Part shown: positions 1-8,189 of the stretch, one piece after another
How the letters are laid out: every line of letters begins with the position of its first letter
Position numbering within the stretch: position 1 is the first letter of the stretch
Assembly (NCBI GenBank): GCA_009782405.1
Contig: WRJC01000029.1
Location: 1 to 38,210, forward strand
Source: Oscillospiraceae bacterium
Lineage (GTDB): Bacteria; Bacillota_A; Clostridia; Oscillospirales; WRJC01
DNA: 38,210 bases
Direction of reading: 5' to 3'
The notes under the pieces: model-generated
Seen by the model: the letters and a program-made list of their open reading frames with translations, nothing else
What the model was told of the DNA's origin: nothing
Database searches by the model: none
Translations under genes and position numbers: made by a program

Positions 1-1803
1 TTTTATGTTGTGCCCGTCTATTTTTATCGAACCGCTGATCACGTCGTACATCCGCGTGATCAAGTTCGCGATAGTCGATTTTCCCGCTCCTGTGTGGCCC
101 ACGAGCCCGATATAGTCGCCCTGCTTTATCTTGAAGGACATATTCCTCAGAATCGGGCGGTTGGCCACATAATGGAAGCATACATCGTCGAATTCGATTT
201 CGCCTTTCATTTCTTCGATTTTCAGCGGATTTTCCGCATCTACGATATCCCTCGGGGCATCCATCACTTCAAACACCCTTTGGGCAGAATTTGTCATTTC
301 GGTTATATAGTCGGTCAAAGTCGCGAAAGTTTCCAGCGGCACGAAAATAAGGCTTATGAAGTTCAAGTAAGTCAAAAAATTGCCGTAGCTCATAGTCCCG
401 CCAATCACGTTTACGCCGCCAAACCCCCATATCATCCTTCCGGTCAGCCCGATGAGGAGGCTGACGAGCGGAAATATCGACAAACGGGTTATATTTACTT
501 TCAAATCGGCTTGATAAAGCCTTTCGCTGTATTTCCTGAACCTGTTGCTCTCCTCCACTTCCTTGGCGAACGCCTTTACCACCCTTATGTTGCTCAGCGA
601 GTCGCCGAGCACGCTGTTCAAGGAAGAGGATCTGCGCCATCGCCTCGAATACATCCTCCACATTTTGGGCAGCTGGGTCCTGAAAATCCATATAATCACC
701 GGAACGGGGATGAAAACTATGAGCGTGAGCTGCCAGTTGGTCAAAAACATCATGATGGTCACGCCCACAAAAGTGGCGATGTTGATAATCAAATTCGGGA
801 TCATGCCCGTATAGAACTGCCCTATGACTTCGGGGTCGGAATTTATCCTGTTCATGAGGCGGCCTGTCTGGTTGTTGTTGAAATAGGCGAGGGAGAGTTT
901 TTGCATCGCCGAAAACATATCGGTTTTCATTTTTTGCGTTACATATATGGACATTTTGTTTATCGCCCGCGAGCGCAAAATCCCGATGACCATGCCAAAA
1001 ACATTGAGCGCGACAAGAAGCAGCGAGAAAGCCAAAATATTGCTGCGCAAAAATTCGAGCGGACCGAAATTTTCCGCGCTTTGATCCCCAAAAAGCACCA
1101 AATCCACCAAAATTTTCCCGTTTATGAGCGGGCTCACCAGCGAAAGCCCGGCACTGATCAAAAGCGTCGCGAATATAAGGGCCAAACGCAACATATGCTT
1201 TTCGAAATATTTTAGCAGCCTTGTGAAAAGCATATTTTTGTCCACGCAGTTCATGCACACTTTTCTGTTCTGGTTATGGTACCTTCTTCCGCACTTGGGG
1301 CAAAAGATGTTGAACTGCTCGAATATCGCATCGTCGTCTTTTACTTCTTTGCCTTCTTTTACGCGCTTCATCAATTCGAGGAAAGCGAAAAGCTTCTGCT
1401 TTCTCGAGTTTGTGGAAAAAGCTATTCCCACGGTGACGCCGTCTATTATCGCGAACAGCCTGTTGGTGGAGGTAAAACTGTCAATGTAGGCATCCGAAAT
1501 ATTTTCGACCGGGTATTTTTCGAATTTGGGTTTCGAAAATTTCGTTTTCAGCCCGGCTTCGTCGATTTGCCCATCGTCGTTTATTATCTTGCCTTTTTTC
1601 TTTTCCTTGGGGTCGTACTCAAAATCCTTTGAATTTGCCGAAAGGCAATACAGGTTCTCTTTGTCGAGGCAAATCCAAGACTCCCCGAAATCCCCCGTGA
1701 CGTCCAAATCGAGGGATGCCGCCATTATGATATTTTCGATATCGACTCCGAAACGTTTTAGCGCCGCTTCAACCTCGTCGGAGAGATTATCGAGCGGAAG
1801 CAT
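1..1803 (-). CDS. ABC exporter, membrane plus ATPase, with N-terminal zinc ribbon (3' end outside window)
   Basis: Fused ABC transporter half of the exporter type; the frame is open to the window edge, giving 601 residues and lacking the end of the ATPase. Residues 1-160 form a soluble domain of unknown role. Residues 166-184 are a zinc-ribbon-like motif (CPKC, then CMNC 11 residues later). Hydrophobic membrane segments follow (LRLALIFATLLISAGLSL onward), typical of the MsbA/LmrA fold. The nucleotide-binding domain starts near the end, with Walker A VGHTGAGKST encoded at about 75-104. The ATG at 1803 is preceded by TAGGTGA at good spacing. Exporters of this fold move lipids, peptides or drugs outward as dimers; the substrate cannot be told. 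The N-terminal extension is unlike ordinary MsbA-type proteins, which begin with the membrane domain. It is not a sugar importer, so it does not supply the permease missing for the binding lipoproteins. Confidence 0.93.
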   Translation of the reverse strand, partial: MLPLDNLSDEVEAALKRFGVDIENIIMAASLDLDVTGDFGESWICLDKENLYCLSANSKDFEYDPKEKKKGKIINDDGQIDEAGLKTKFSKPKFEKYPVENISDAYIDSFTSTNRLFAIIDGVTVGIAFSTNSRKQKLFAFLELMKRVKEGKEVKDDDAIFEQFNIFCPKCGRRYHNQNRKVCMNCVDKNMLFTRLLKYFEKHMLRLALIFATLLISAGLSLVSPLINGKILVDLVLFGDQSAENFGPLEFLRSNILAFSLLLVALNVFGMVIGILRSRAINKMSIYVTQKMKTDMFSAMQKLSLAYFNNNQTGRLMNRINSDPEVIGQFYTGMIPNLIINIATFVGVTIMMFLTNWQLTLIVFIPVPVIIWIFRTQLPKMWRMYSRRWRRSSSLNSVLGDSLSNIRVVKAFAKEVEESNRFRKYSERLYQADLKVNITRLSIFPLVSLLIGLTGRMIWGFGGVNVIGGTMSYGNFLTYLNFISLIFVPLETFATLTDYITEMTNSAQRVFEVMDAPRDIVDAENPLKIEEMKGEIEFDDVCFHYVANRPILRNMSFKIKQGDYIGLVGHTGAGKSTIANLITRMYDVISGSIKIDGHNIK

Positions 1804-1874
1804 AAAAATCACCTACTTAATTTTATTCGAATTTATTTGAATTTTCCAAGTCTCTTAACATTATACAAAATAAA

Positions 1875-1919
1875 AAGGAAAAAAGCAATCTTTTTTTAAA
1901 AAAGATTGCTTTTTTCCTT
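1875..1919. terminator. Long perfect inverted repeat, bidirectional terminator
   Basis: Two perfect 22-base arms (1875-1896 and 1898-1919) are separated by one base. The core GCAATC/GATTGC is flanked by A and T tracts, so a U-rich tail follows the core hairpin in either direction. It lies 92 bases past the stop of the minus-strand UroD-like gene and 71 bases before the ABC exporter start. It most likely ends the UroD-like transcript and insulates the exporter. Confidence 0.85.
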
Positions 1920-2011
1920 ATAAAAATTTTAATTGCTTTTTATTTGATTTTTGTATAATTGTTATAAAACGGCGAAAAAATTTCATAAAATTAAATGTTA
2001 TGCGCAAAATT

Positions 2012-3028
2012 TTAAATTTTTTGATTTTTTGCCGCCGCTTTGGCGCAATATTCGCGGAGCAGCCGCAAATAAATTTTGTAATTTTCGATGGATACTCCGG
2101 GAGGGGTTTGATGATCCACGGAAACGATGTATCTCCCGGTTTTCATAGCGGGAAAAATGCGCTCAAATTCCGAACGCATGGCCGTTTCGCCTTTTGGCAT
2201 AGCCATTTTGTCAAAACCGCCCATTGCGAGAAAATCGGGGTATTTGCATAGGATCCTTTCGACATCCACGCCCGCCTGTCTTTCCAACGGAGTGACTCCC
2301 TGAACCCCGTTTTCGATGTACCACGGAATCAAGCTTTCCAAATTCCCGTCCGTATCGACGAAAACAACCATGCCCTTTTTTCGCGCATAAGCGATCAGTT
2401 TCCTGTAATACGGAGCGACGAATTCGTCGAACATTTTTTTCGAAAGCATGGCTCCGTGATTATACGACATATCTTCATAAAGGCACAAAATATCCGGAAT
2501 CAGCACATCGCAGATTTCGTCGATCGCGTTTTTGTTGTATTCCAGCAAATCCTCGTTCATCATGTGCATCAAACCGGGGCAGTCATAAAATGCGTAAAAA
2601 TGGTTTTCGACTCCGAAAAGTTCCCGGGGAAACCAAAAGAAACCGTGGACAAGAAGCGAAACCGGGCATTTTTCCCCGGATTTTCTCGAAGCTATTTTTT
2701 TTGCCGTTCCAATGAATTGACCGATATTTTCGGGCTTGAACAAATGCTTTTTTATTTCGCCGTAATCTTTTTTTGAATTTATTCTCGGGCCAAAATGGGA
2801 TGCGGGATGCGGGCAGGATGCTCCCAGTGCCGATACCATGAATTGGCAATGCTCGTCTAACCCAAAATATTTGTGGATATTTTGGTTCCCCAAATTTTTC
2901 GGCATTCCTTCCGATTCCCAACGTTTTACAGTTTCGGTCCACCAAACCGACCATTCCATTACAGGCAACCTGTCGTCGGGAATGGTTTTGTTTTTCAATA
3001 TGCTTTCCCAACGTTCTTTGTTTGTCAT
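2012..3028 (-). CDS. UroD/MtaA-like protein 1 (variant metal motif DTDG)
   Basis: A 338-residue member of the uroporphyrinogen decarboxylase superfamily, a TIM-barrel fold that includes HemE and corrinoid-dependent methyltransferases such as MtaA and MtbA. The N-terminal HemE substrate signature (RxPVWxMRQAGR type) is absent, so a haem role is unlikely. Where methyltransferases have the zinc ligands HxC, this protein has D225-T-D227-G. Further on, SVDHQTPPG contains a His roughly where MtbA has its third ligand, a Cys. The ATG at 3028 was chosen because AAAGGAAAAA lies just upstream; an in-frame 43-residue extension to 3157 overlaps promoter sequence and looks non-coding. It is divergent from a binding-lipoprotein gene. 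The family assignment is solid and the reaction unknown. Confidence 0.85.
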   Translation of the reverse strand: MTNKERWESILKNKTIPDDRLPVMEWSVWWTETVKRWESEGMPKNLGNQNIHKYFGLDEHCQFMVSALGASCPHPASHFGPRINSKKDYGEIKKHLFKPENIGQFIGTAKKIASRKSGEKCPVSLLVHGFFWFPRELFGVENHFYAFYDCPGLMHMMNEDLLEYNKNAIDEICDVLIPDILCLYEDMSYNHGAMLSKKMFDEFVAPYYRKLIAYARKKGMVVFVDTDGNLESLIPWYIENGVQGVTPLERQAGVDVERILCKYPDFLAMGGFDKMAMPKGETAMRSEFERIFPAMKTGRYIVSVDHQTPPGVSIENYKIYLRLLREYCAKAAAKNQKI

Positions 3029-3106
3029 AAATTTTTCCTTTCTATATTTAAACGATTTTGACCTGCTTGATTTGTATTTTTTGTCCGGCAAAAAAAACGA
3101 TATGCC

Positions 3107-3135
3107 TTGACAACAAAAATGTTTTGCTGTATAAT
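3107..3135 (+). promoter_or_regulatory. Consensus sigma-A promoter of the binding lipoprotein 1 / esterase operon
   Basis: TTGACA at 3107-3112 and TATAAT at 3130-3135, spacer exactly 17 bases, both boxes perfect. The expected transcript starts near 3141, about 60 bases before the lipoprotein ATG. The 11 bases ATATGCCTTGA (3100-3110) that lead into the -35 box recur on the minus strand at 21680-21690, in the promoter of UroD-like protein 2. Confidence 0.88.
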
Positions 3136-3150
3136 GGGTTTGAGTTTTAG

Positions 3151-3168
3151 TTTGCAAAATATTGCAAA
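3151..3168. promoter_or_regulatory. Operator-like palindrome in the leader of binding lipoprotein 1
   Basis: Perfect inverted repeat TTTGCAA-AATA-TTGCAAA, with 7-base arms and a 4-base spacer, about 10 bases past the expected start of transcription of the consensus promoter. That position suits a roadblock repressor. A promoter this strong in a sugar-uptake unit would be expected to need repression. No regulator gene for it is identifiable. Confidence 0.5.
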
Positions 3169-3202
3169 CAAAACGCCAAAACGGGAAAGGAAAATCTGTT
3201 TT

Positions 3203-4675
3203 ATGAAATTCAAGGCAATATTTTTGTTACTTTCTTTTTTATTGCTTTCGCTGACAGCGGCGTTTTTTGCGTCTTGCAGCGGAGGCGAATCCACCGGAGT
3301 TGAAAATGGGGGCGAAAACGAAGCGGATATGACGCTTGAAACAGCCGCCGAAATAGAAGACTGGTACACTTTGCCGGAAGCGGATTACGGCGGATATGAT
3401 TTCAACATACTTTATATCGATTGGAGCAATTATGCCAACGGGTTGTATTTCAACGAAGAAGAATCGGGCGACGTCTTAAACGGCGAAGTGTATAAGCGCC
3501 GGCGTACAACCGAAGAACAGCTTGGCATAAACATACATACCGTCATTACCGAATGGAACCTCGTATATGACAAAATAAGGACTGCGGTGGCGGCAGGAGA
3601 CGACATTTACGATTTTGCCCTCACCCATTGCATAGGTTGCGTGGCTCCGCTTGCAATAAACGGGCTTGTTTTGGATTTTGGCCGAATAAACGGTTTTCAG
3701 CTCGACAAGCCGTGGTGGAACCAAAACATGAACAAAGAAATGACCATTTGCGGCTCGCTGCTTTTCGGGGTGAGCGATTTTATCATCCCCGAACCGAACG
3801 TGATATATTTCAACAAAGAAATACAAGCGCGCTACGGAATGGAGGATTTTTATTCCATTGTGAAAAAAGGCGAATGGACGCTCGACAAATTCACGGAATT
3901 GGTGAAGATACCTTCGATGGATTTGGACGGCAACGGGATATTTGACGAAAGTGACCAATATGGGCTTGCGCTTTCGATCGATTGGTTTTCGATATCGTTC
4001 ATGCATGCCGCAGATCAAAAAATAGCCCAAACCCTTCCCGGAGAATTGTACCCCACTCTCGCCATGAATAATGACAGGATGATTTCCATATATGAAAAAG
4101 TATATGAACTCGCTTTGGGAGGCGATTGGACTTATACATTCGTAAATCCCGAAGATTCCGGCTGGCCGATCGACATCGACAGCGGCAGGGCGCTGTTTAC
4201 GGTAAAATCGCTGAGATCGGCGCAATTGGTGAGAAGTTGGGACATAGACGTCGGAATCCTGCCATTTCCGAAATTCGACGAACTTCAAAAAGAATATGTC
4301 AACAATTCATGGAACGGGTTCATGTGCATCCCGAGTATAGCCTCCGACCCGGAGCGGACGGCTGCGGTAATCGAAACGCTTTCGATTTACAGCCGCAAAT
4401 ACAATATCCCTGCATATTACGATGTTTTGCTGCGCACAAAAGTCGCAAGGGACGACGCCTCCGAGGAAATGCTCGATATAATATACAACAGCTGTTCATA
4501 TGATTTGGGTTTGAATCTTTCCGCCGACAATGGTTCGATTGTATACACCATACCCAATCTGCTGATCGCAAAAAGCGAAAACTTCGTTTCATATTATGAA
4601 AAAAACGCGCCCGCTTACGAAAAACGGCTGTTTGAAATATGCGAAGCCGTGATCGATATTTACGGGAGAAAATGA
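3203..4675 (+). CDS. Extracellular solute-binding lipoprotein 1
   Basis: A 490-residue lipoprotein: signal peptide MKFKAIFLLLSFLLL and lipobox FASC. A short acidic linker follows, then the motif YGGYDFNILYID that all five such proteins here share in variant form. The body looks like a family 1 sugar-binding protein. It carries landmarks common to the five paralogues: DVLNGEVYKRR, DKPWWNQNMNKE, GEWTLDKF and a calcium-type loop DLDGNGIFDESDQYG. The ATG at 3203 follows GGAAAGGAAAA and begins the signal peptide. It probably captures an oligosaccharide at the cell surface. No permease is adjacent; instead a CE15-like esterase follows 20 bases after its stop, which hints at esterified, glucuronate-bearing ligands. 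Confidence 0.88.
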   Translation: MKFKAIFLLLSFLLLSLTAAFFASCSGGESTGVENGGENEADMTLETAAEIEDWYTLPEADYGGYDFNILYIDWSNYANGLYFNEEESGDVLNGEVYKRRRTTEEQLGINIHTVITEWNLVYDKIRTAVAAGDDIYDFALTHCIGCVAPLAINGLVLDFGRINGFQLDKPWWNQNMNKEMTICGSLLFGVSDFIIPEPNVIYFNKEIQARYGMEDFYSIVKKGEWTLDKFTELVKIPSMDLDGNGIFDESDQYGLALSIDWFSISFMHAADQKIAQTLPGELYPTLAMNNDRMISIYEKVYELALGGDWTYTFVNPEDSGWPIDIDSGRALFTVKSLRSAQLVRSWDIDVGILPFPKFDELQKEYVNNSWNGFMCIPSIASDPERTAAVIETLSIYSRKYNIPAYYDVLLRTKVARDDASEEMLDIIYNSCSYDLGLNLSADNGSIVYTIPNLLIAKSENFVSYYEKNAPAYEKRLFEICEAVIDIYGRK

Positions 4676-4695
4676 AAATAAAAGGAGAATTTTTT

Positions 4696-5763
4696 ATGAA
4701 ATGCGAACTTCCGGATATTTTGCTCGATGCAAACGGCAAAAAAATCATTGACGCAAACGCTTGGAAAATCCACGCAAAACACTTAAAAGAGATGTTGAAA
4801 CGCCATATGTACGGCGACATTCCCGATAATTCCGAAGATTACGGGGTTTCGGGGGAAATTTTGTTTTCGGAAGAAGTGCACGGAAGGCAAGCGATCCACG
4901 AATTCGTGAAGATCGCATTCGGGCAAAACGGCCAAAAATTGTCGCTTGTCGCGGAGATCACGCGCCCGAAAAAACCCGGCGAATTCAAAGTCATAACGTA
5001 TATCGCTTTCCCGAATGCGAGAGATTACGATATCGAGCGCGAAGCCGTCGTAAAAAAAAATTATGCGATCGCGCTTTTCAACTACGAACAGCTCGTTCCG
5101 GATTTGGCCGATGTGGATTTGAAAAGCCTGCCGCTATGCAAAATGTTGGGCGATAATCTGGACCTCAAAGCCATCGGTCTGTGGGCGTTTTGCAATATGC
5201 GCCTGATAGATTATCTCGAAACCACGGAATATGCCCAAAAAGGCAGTTATATCTCCACGGGCCATTCGCGAAACGGAAAGGCCGCGCTGTGCGCGGGGAT
5301 ATTCGACGAGCGCGTGAAAGTCACCGTCCCCAACAATTCCGGCTGCGGGGGTTGCGGCTGTTTCAGATATTTGGGCGCGCGCGACGAAATCACGCAGAAC
5401 CCCGAAAAAGTGGAAACTTTGGAAAGGATAACAAAAACATTTCCCCATTGGTTCTCCGAAAATTTGAACCGGTTTTACGACGCAGACAAAGAATATTCCG
5501 GGGAACGCGCGCTAAACGACAGTTTGCCTTTTGATCTGCATTTCAACAAGGCGCTAATCGCCCCGCGCGCGCTTTTGTCTCTTGAAGCATACGGAGACGA
5601 GTGGGCCAATCCGCTCGGCTCAAAAATCACGCACGAAGCGGCCCGCCCGGTTTTCGAGCTCTTGGGCGCTTCCAAAAACATAGAGATAAAGTTCAGGGAA
5701 GGCGGGCATGATTTCGGAATGCAGGATTGGCTGAAACTGCTTGATTTTTGCGATGGGATATAG
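4696..5763 (+). CDS. CE15-like glucuronoyl esterase (alpha/beta hydrolase)
   Basis: A 355-residue protein with hallmarks of carbohydrate esterase family 15, whose members cleave the ester between 4-O-methylglucuronate of xylan and lignin alcohols. The nucleophile elbow is GHS191RNGK (family pattern GCSRxGK with Cys changed to His). NNSGCGGCG (213-221) and FPHWFSENL (249-257) match the next conserved blocks. GDEWANP (300-306) precedes the likely catalytic His338 in GGHDFG. There is no signal peptide, so it acts in the cytoplasm on imported fragments, unlike most characterised secreted members. The ATG at 4696 has AAAGGAG upstream. It is co-transcribed with binding lipoprotein 1. It runs head-on into the next gene with 3 bases between stops and no terminator. 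Substrate could also be another ester. Confidence 0.82.
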   Translation: MKCELPDILLDANGKKIIDANAWKIHAKHLKEMLKRHMYGDIPDNSEDYGVSGEILFSEEVHGRQAIHEFVKIAFGQNGQKLSLVAEITRPKKPGEFKVITYIAFPNARDYDIEREAVVKKNYAIALFNYEQLVPDLADVDLKSLPLCKMLGDNLDLKAIGLWAFCNMRLIDYLETTEYAQKGSYISTGHSRNGKAALCAGIFDERVKVTVPNNSGCGGCGCFRYLGARDEITQNPEKVETLERITKTFPHWFSENLNRFYDADKEYSGERALNDSLPFDLHFNKALIAPRALLSLEAYGDEWANPLGSKITHEAARPVFELLGASKNIEIKFREGGHDFGMQDWLKLLDFCDGI

Positions 5764-5766
5764 CCG

Positions 5767-6609
5767 CTATTTGCCTACGGTTTTTTCAAAAGCCCTCGAA
5801 ATCATGGCGAGCTGGTCGAAATCGCGTTGGAACACGCCCGCGCAGGCCAAATCTCCGGGTTTTATATTTTCGTAGGTCTCATTGACATATTTTTCACAGA
5901 TTTCTTCGTATTTTTCCTGCGGATGCTCCCTGAAAATATTTCCCCCCGCAAGGAATTTATACGCTATGCACGGCTTTTTGATTTTTTGTATCGCCCCGAA
6001 CATTTCAAACCTGTCCTCGGGATAAAACTCGATGTCGATTTTGGTTTTTCCGGTCAAAAACCCGCTGGGCTCCCCTCTGCGCCCGCGCCGCAAATTATAC
6101 AGGCAGGTCATGTAAAAATCTACGCCCCAATTTTCCGCTTCGCTTTGCAGCGCCCGTTCCGGCACATGGGTGGCGAGCCCTGTCGGAAGCCCGGTTTTCT
6201 TTATCTGCTCTATGTTTTTATGCAATGTGTCCATTTCGCCGTTCTCTATCAGCATATCGGCCCATGATCCCTGGTGGTAAGTGGCCAGCGGCGCCAATTC
6301 CATCATCTCATCGAGGTTTTGTTCGAGCGGGGTGGGATTGTACGGCTGGAATATGATATTCAGCTTGCCTCCCATGGAACGGTATTTTTTCAGGACGCCC
6401 AAAATTTCGGGGGTTGCGAGCGGAAGTATTGTGTCAAATCCGAGTTCCTCGCACGCAAAGTACAATTCCGCAATTTTCTCTTTGGTGTAATAGCCTTTCA
6501 TCGCGCTTCCCGGGATTATGTCTTCTATGTACGAATGTCCCGTCACCGGATTGTCCCCGATTATCATCCGGGTGATTTCCGTCCCGAAAAAATCTGTTTT
6601 TCTGTTCAT
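5767..6609 (-). CDS. Conserved protein of unknown function, probable TIM barrel
   Basis: A 280-residue soluble protein without signal peptide, not recognised as a characterised family. The alternation of strands and helices (TRMIIGDNP near the start, DTILPLATPE, KLNIIFQP, VDFYMTCLYN, KPCIAYKFLAGG) suggests a TIM barrel of the aldo/keto reductase or amidohydrolase type, but no catalytic set can be named. YNLRRGRRGEPSGF and KFLAGGNIFR are the most distinctive stretches. The ATG at 6609 follows AACGAGGAAATAAC. It is the last gene of a five-gene minus-strand operon and sits 46 bases after binding lipoprotein 2. A role in metabolising the imported sugar is inferred from context only. Confidence 0.7.
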   Translation of the reverse strand: MNRKTDFFGTEITRMIIGDNPVTGHSYIEDIIPGSAMKGYYTKEKIAELYFACEELGFDTILPLATPEILGVLKKYRSMGGKLNIIFQPYNPTPLEQNLDEMMELAPLATYHQGSWADMLIENGEMDTLHKNIEQIKKTGLPTGLATHVPERALQSEAENWGVDFYMTCLYNLRRGRRGEPSGFLTGKTKIDIEFYPEDRFEMFGAIQKIKKPCIAYKFLAGGNIFREHPQEKYEEICEKYVNETYENIKPGDLACAGVFQRDFDQLAMISRAFEKTVGK

Positions 6610-6655
6610 GTTATTTCCTCGTTTCCAATTTTAATTATTATTTTCCGAATCGCTT

Positions 6656-8134
6656 TCAATTCGCGATGGTTTCCATTATGCTTTCGAGTTTTTTGCGGAC
6701 GGCGTTTCCGTTTTTTTCATATATGGAAGCAAAAGCGAGGTTGCCTTTGTAAACGGCGTCCAATATGCGGCTGTCCAAGTTTCCGTAATCGTTTGCCAAG
6801 CCCAAATCTATCACGCGGTTTTCCATGATATAATCTATCATTTCCACCGATTCTTCATCGCGCAGATATTTCCCGTTTATCGCTATGTCAAAATATATCG
6901 GCAATACAGATTGTTTTGATTGATATGCCAATTCTTCGAGAATTATGCCCGCCGCTTCAATATCGGGGCAGCTTGCCGGAATCGAAGTAAGCGAAGCCGC
7001 CCAATGGTGTACCATCGAAATATATTTTTCTTGATCTTCATCATATTTTGGCATCGGGACGACTCCGAAATCATTCGCCATATCGCGCAATGCCCTCACG
7101 CACAAAAGGGTTTCCGTGAAAAACAGCGAACGGTTTTCAGCGAGCAATACGCGTCCGTATTCCGAATTGCCCGAATTGTTCATTGCGCCGTGCGAATTGA
7201 ATCCGATGTTAATTTTGCAAATTTCGCTCACTTTTTCAAGGAGATTCGCCGTCCGTTCATCAAAATCTTTAAATATCAAATTGTCGTTTTCATCTTTTTG
7301 CACGTATCTCAATCCCGCTCCGATATAAAAACCGGTCGCCATGGAGCCTTGACCCGATGTGCCGTACTGGTCTTCCGCATTCATTTTGCCGTCGCCGTTC
7401 AAATCTACAACGTAATCTTTCGTCAGCTCCATATAACTCGACAGCGTCCATGTTCCGTTAATCACCATTTCGTATACATTGGCGGGATTATATGCGTTGT
7501 CCGTCAGCATTTTTTTGTTGAACATCGCTATCCATGTCGCTTCATATGCCATAATATTGGTCGCGCCCGCCGCATACAACTGCTTGTTGCATATCGACAA
7601 ATTTTTATTGAGCGCTCCGTCCCACCATGGCTTGTCCAAGCCGATATGCGAAATTTCGCGCAAATCCACGGACAGTTCGGAGGTCGCCATGGAAAAGCTT
7701 TCTATGGCATTGGCTATCACCGCGCTGCAACTCGAATCTCCCGATTTCACGATTTTTGAAATTTTGTCATGCATAGTTCCAACCGGAACGGGGATTTCGT
7801 TTATTATTGCATTGTATTTTTCTTCCACCAAACGGTTTCTTTTGTATATTGCGTCATTTACGGGTTCGCCCGTTTCGCTCTCTGCGTATATATCTATGGC
7901 ATCCCATTCATACGCATCGCCGCCCCGGACCAAAAAAGTCATTTCCGTTCCGCCGAAATCGCGTTCCGGCAAATTCGGGTAAAATATTTCGGCGGCGGCA
8001 TCATTTTCGCTTGCCTGCCGCGTTTGATCGCCTGCCGCATTTTGTCCGTTTGAACGGTCATTTGCCGGATCTGGGCTGCATGAAGATGCCATTGCCCAAA
8101 AGAACAAAAAAAATATAACAAAAAGTTTTTTCAT
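6656..8134 (-). CDS. Extracellular solute-binding lipoprotein 2
   Basis: A 492-residue lipoprotein: MKKLFVIFFLFFWAMASSC with Cys19 as lipid anchor, then an Asn/Asp/Ala-rich linker. Shared paralogue blocks are FGGTEMTFLVRG, VNDAIYKRNRL, LDKPWWDGALNK, GTWTLSSY and the calcium-type loop DLNGDGKMNAEDQYG. The ATG at 8134 has GGGAGG upstream. It is the fourth gene of the minus-strand operon that starts at 13700, which carries two different binding lipoproteins and no permease. The C-terminal half (RALRDMANDFGVVPMPKYD) matches the hinge and ligand region of family 1 binding proteins. The ligand is probably an oligosaccharide; its identity is unknown. Confidence 0.87.
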   Translation of the reverse strand: MKKLFVIFFLFFWAMASSCSPDPANDRSNGQNAAGDQTRQASENDAAAEIFYPNLPERDFGGTEMTFLVRGGDAYEWDAIDIYAESETGEPVNDAIYKRNRLVEEKYNAIINEIPVPVGTMHDKISKIVKSGDSSCSAVIANAIESFSMATSELSVDLREISHIGLDKPWWDGALNKNLSICNKQLYAAGATNIMAYEATWIAMFNKKMLTDNAYNPANVYEMVINGTWTLSSYMELTKDYVVDLNGDGKMNAEDQYGTSGQGSMATGFYIGAGLRYVQKDENDNLIFKDFDERTANLLEKVSEICKINIGFNSHGAMNNSGNSEYGRVLLAENRSLFFTETLLCVRALRDMANDFGVVPMPKYDEDQEKYISMVHHWAASLTSIPASCPDIEAAGIILEELAYQSKQSVLPIYFDIAINGKYLRDEESVEMIDYIMENRVIDLGLANDYGNLDSRILDAVYKGNLAFASIYEKNGNAVRKKLESIMETIAN

Positions 8135-8189
8135 ATAGGCCGATTCCTCCCGGATTTCATGGAGTTTTGCTCATCAACCCCTTTTTTGT

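Noticed and set aside
10..1215. Long plus-strand open frame (401 codons)
   Set aside because: It is the complement of the ABC exporter, whose minus frame has the zinc ribbon, membrane segments and Walker A. The plus-strand product has no recognisable domain.
2012..3028. HemE (uroporphyrinogen decarboxylase) for this and the other three UroD-like genes
   Set aside because: The N-terminal substrate-binding signature of HemE is missing in all four, and no haem genes are nearby.
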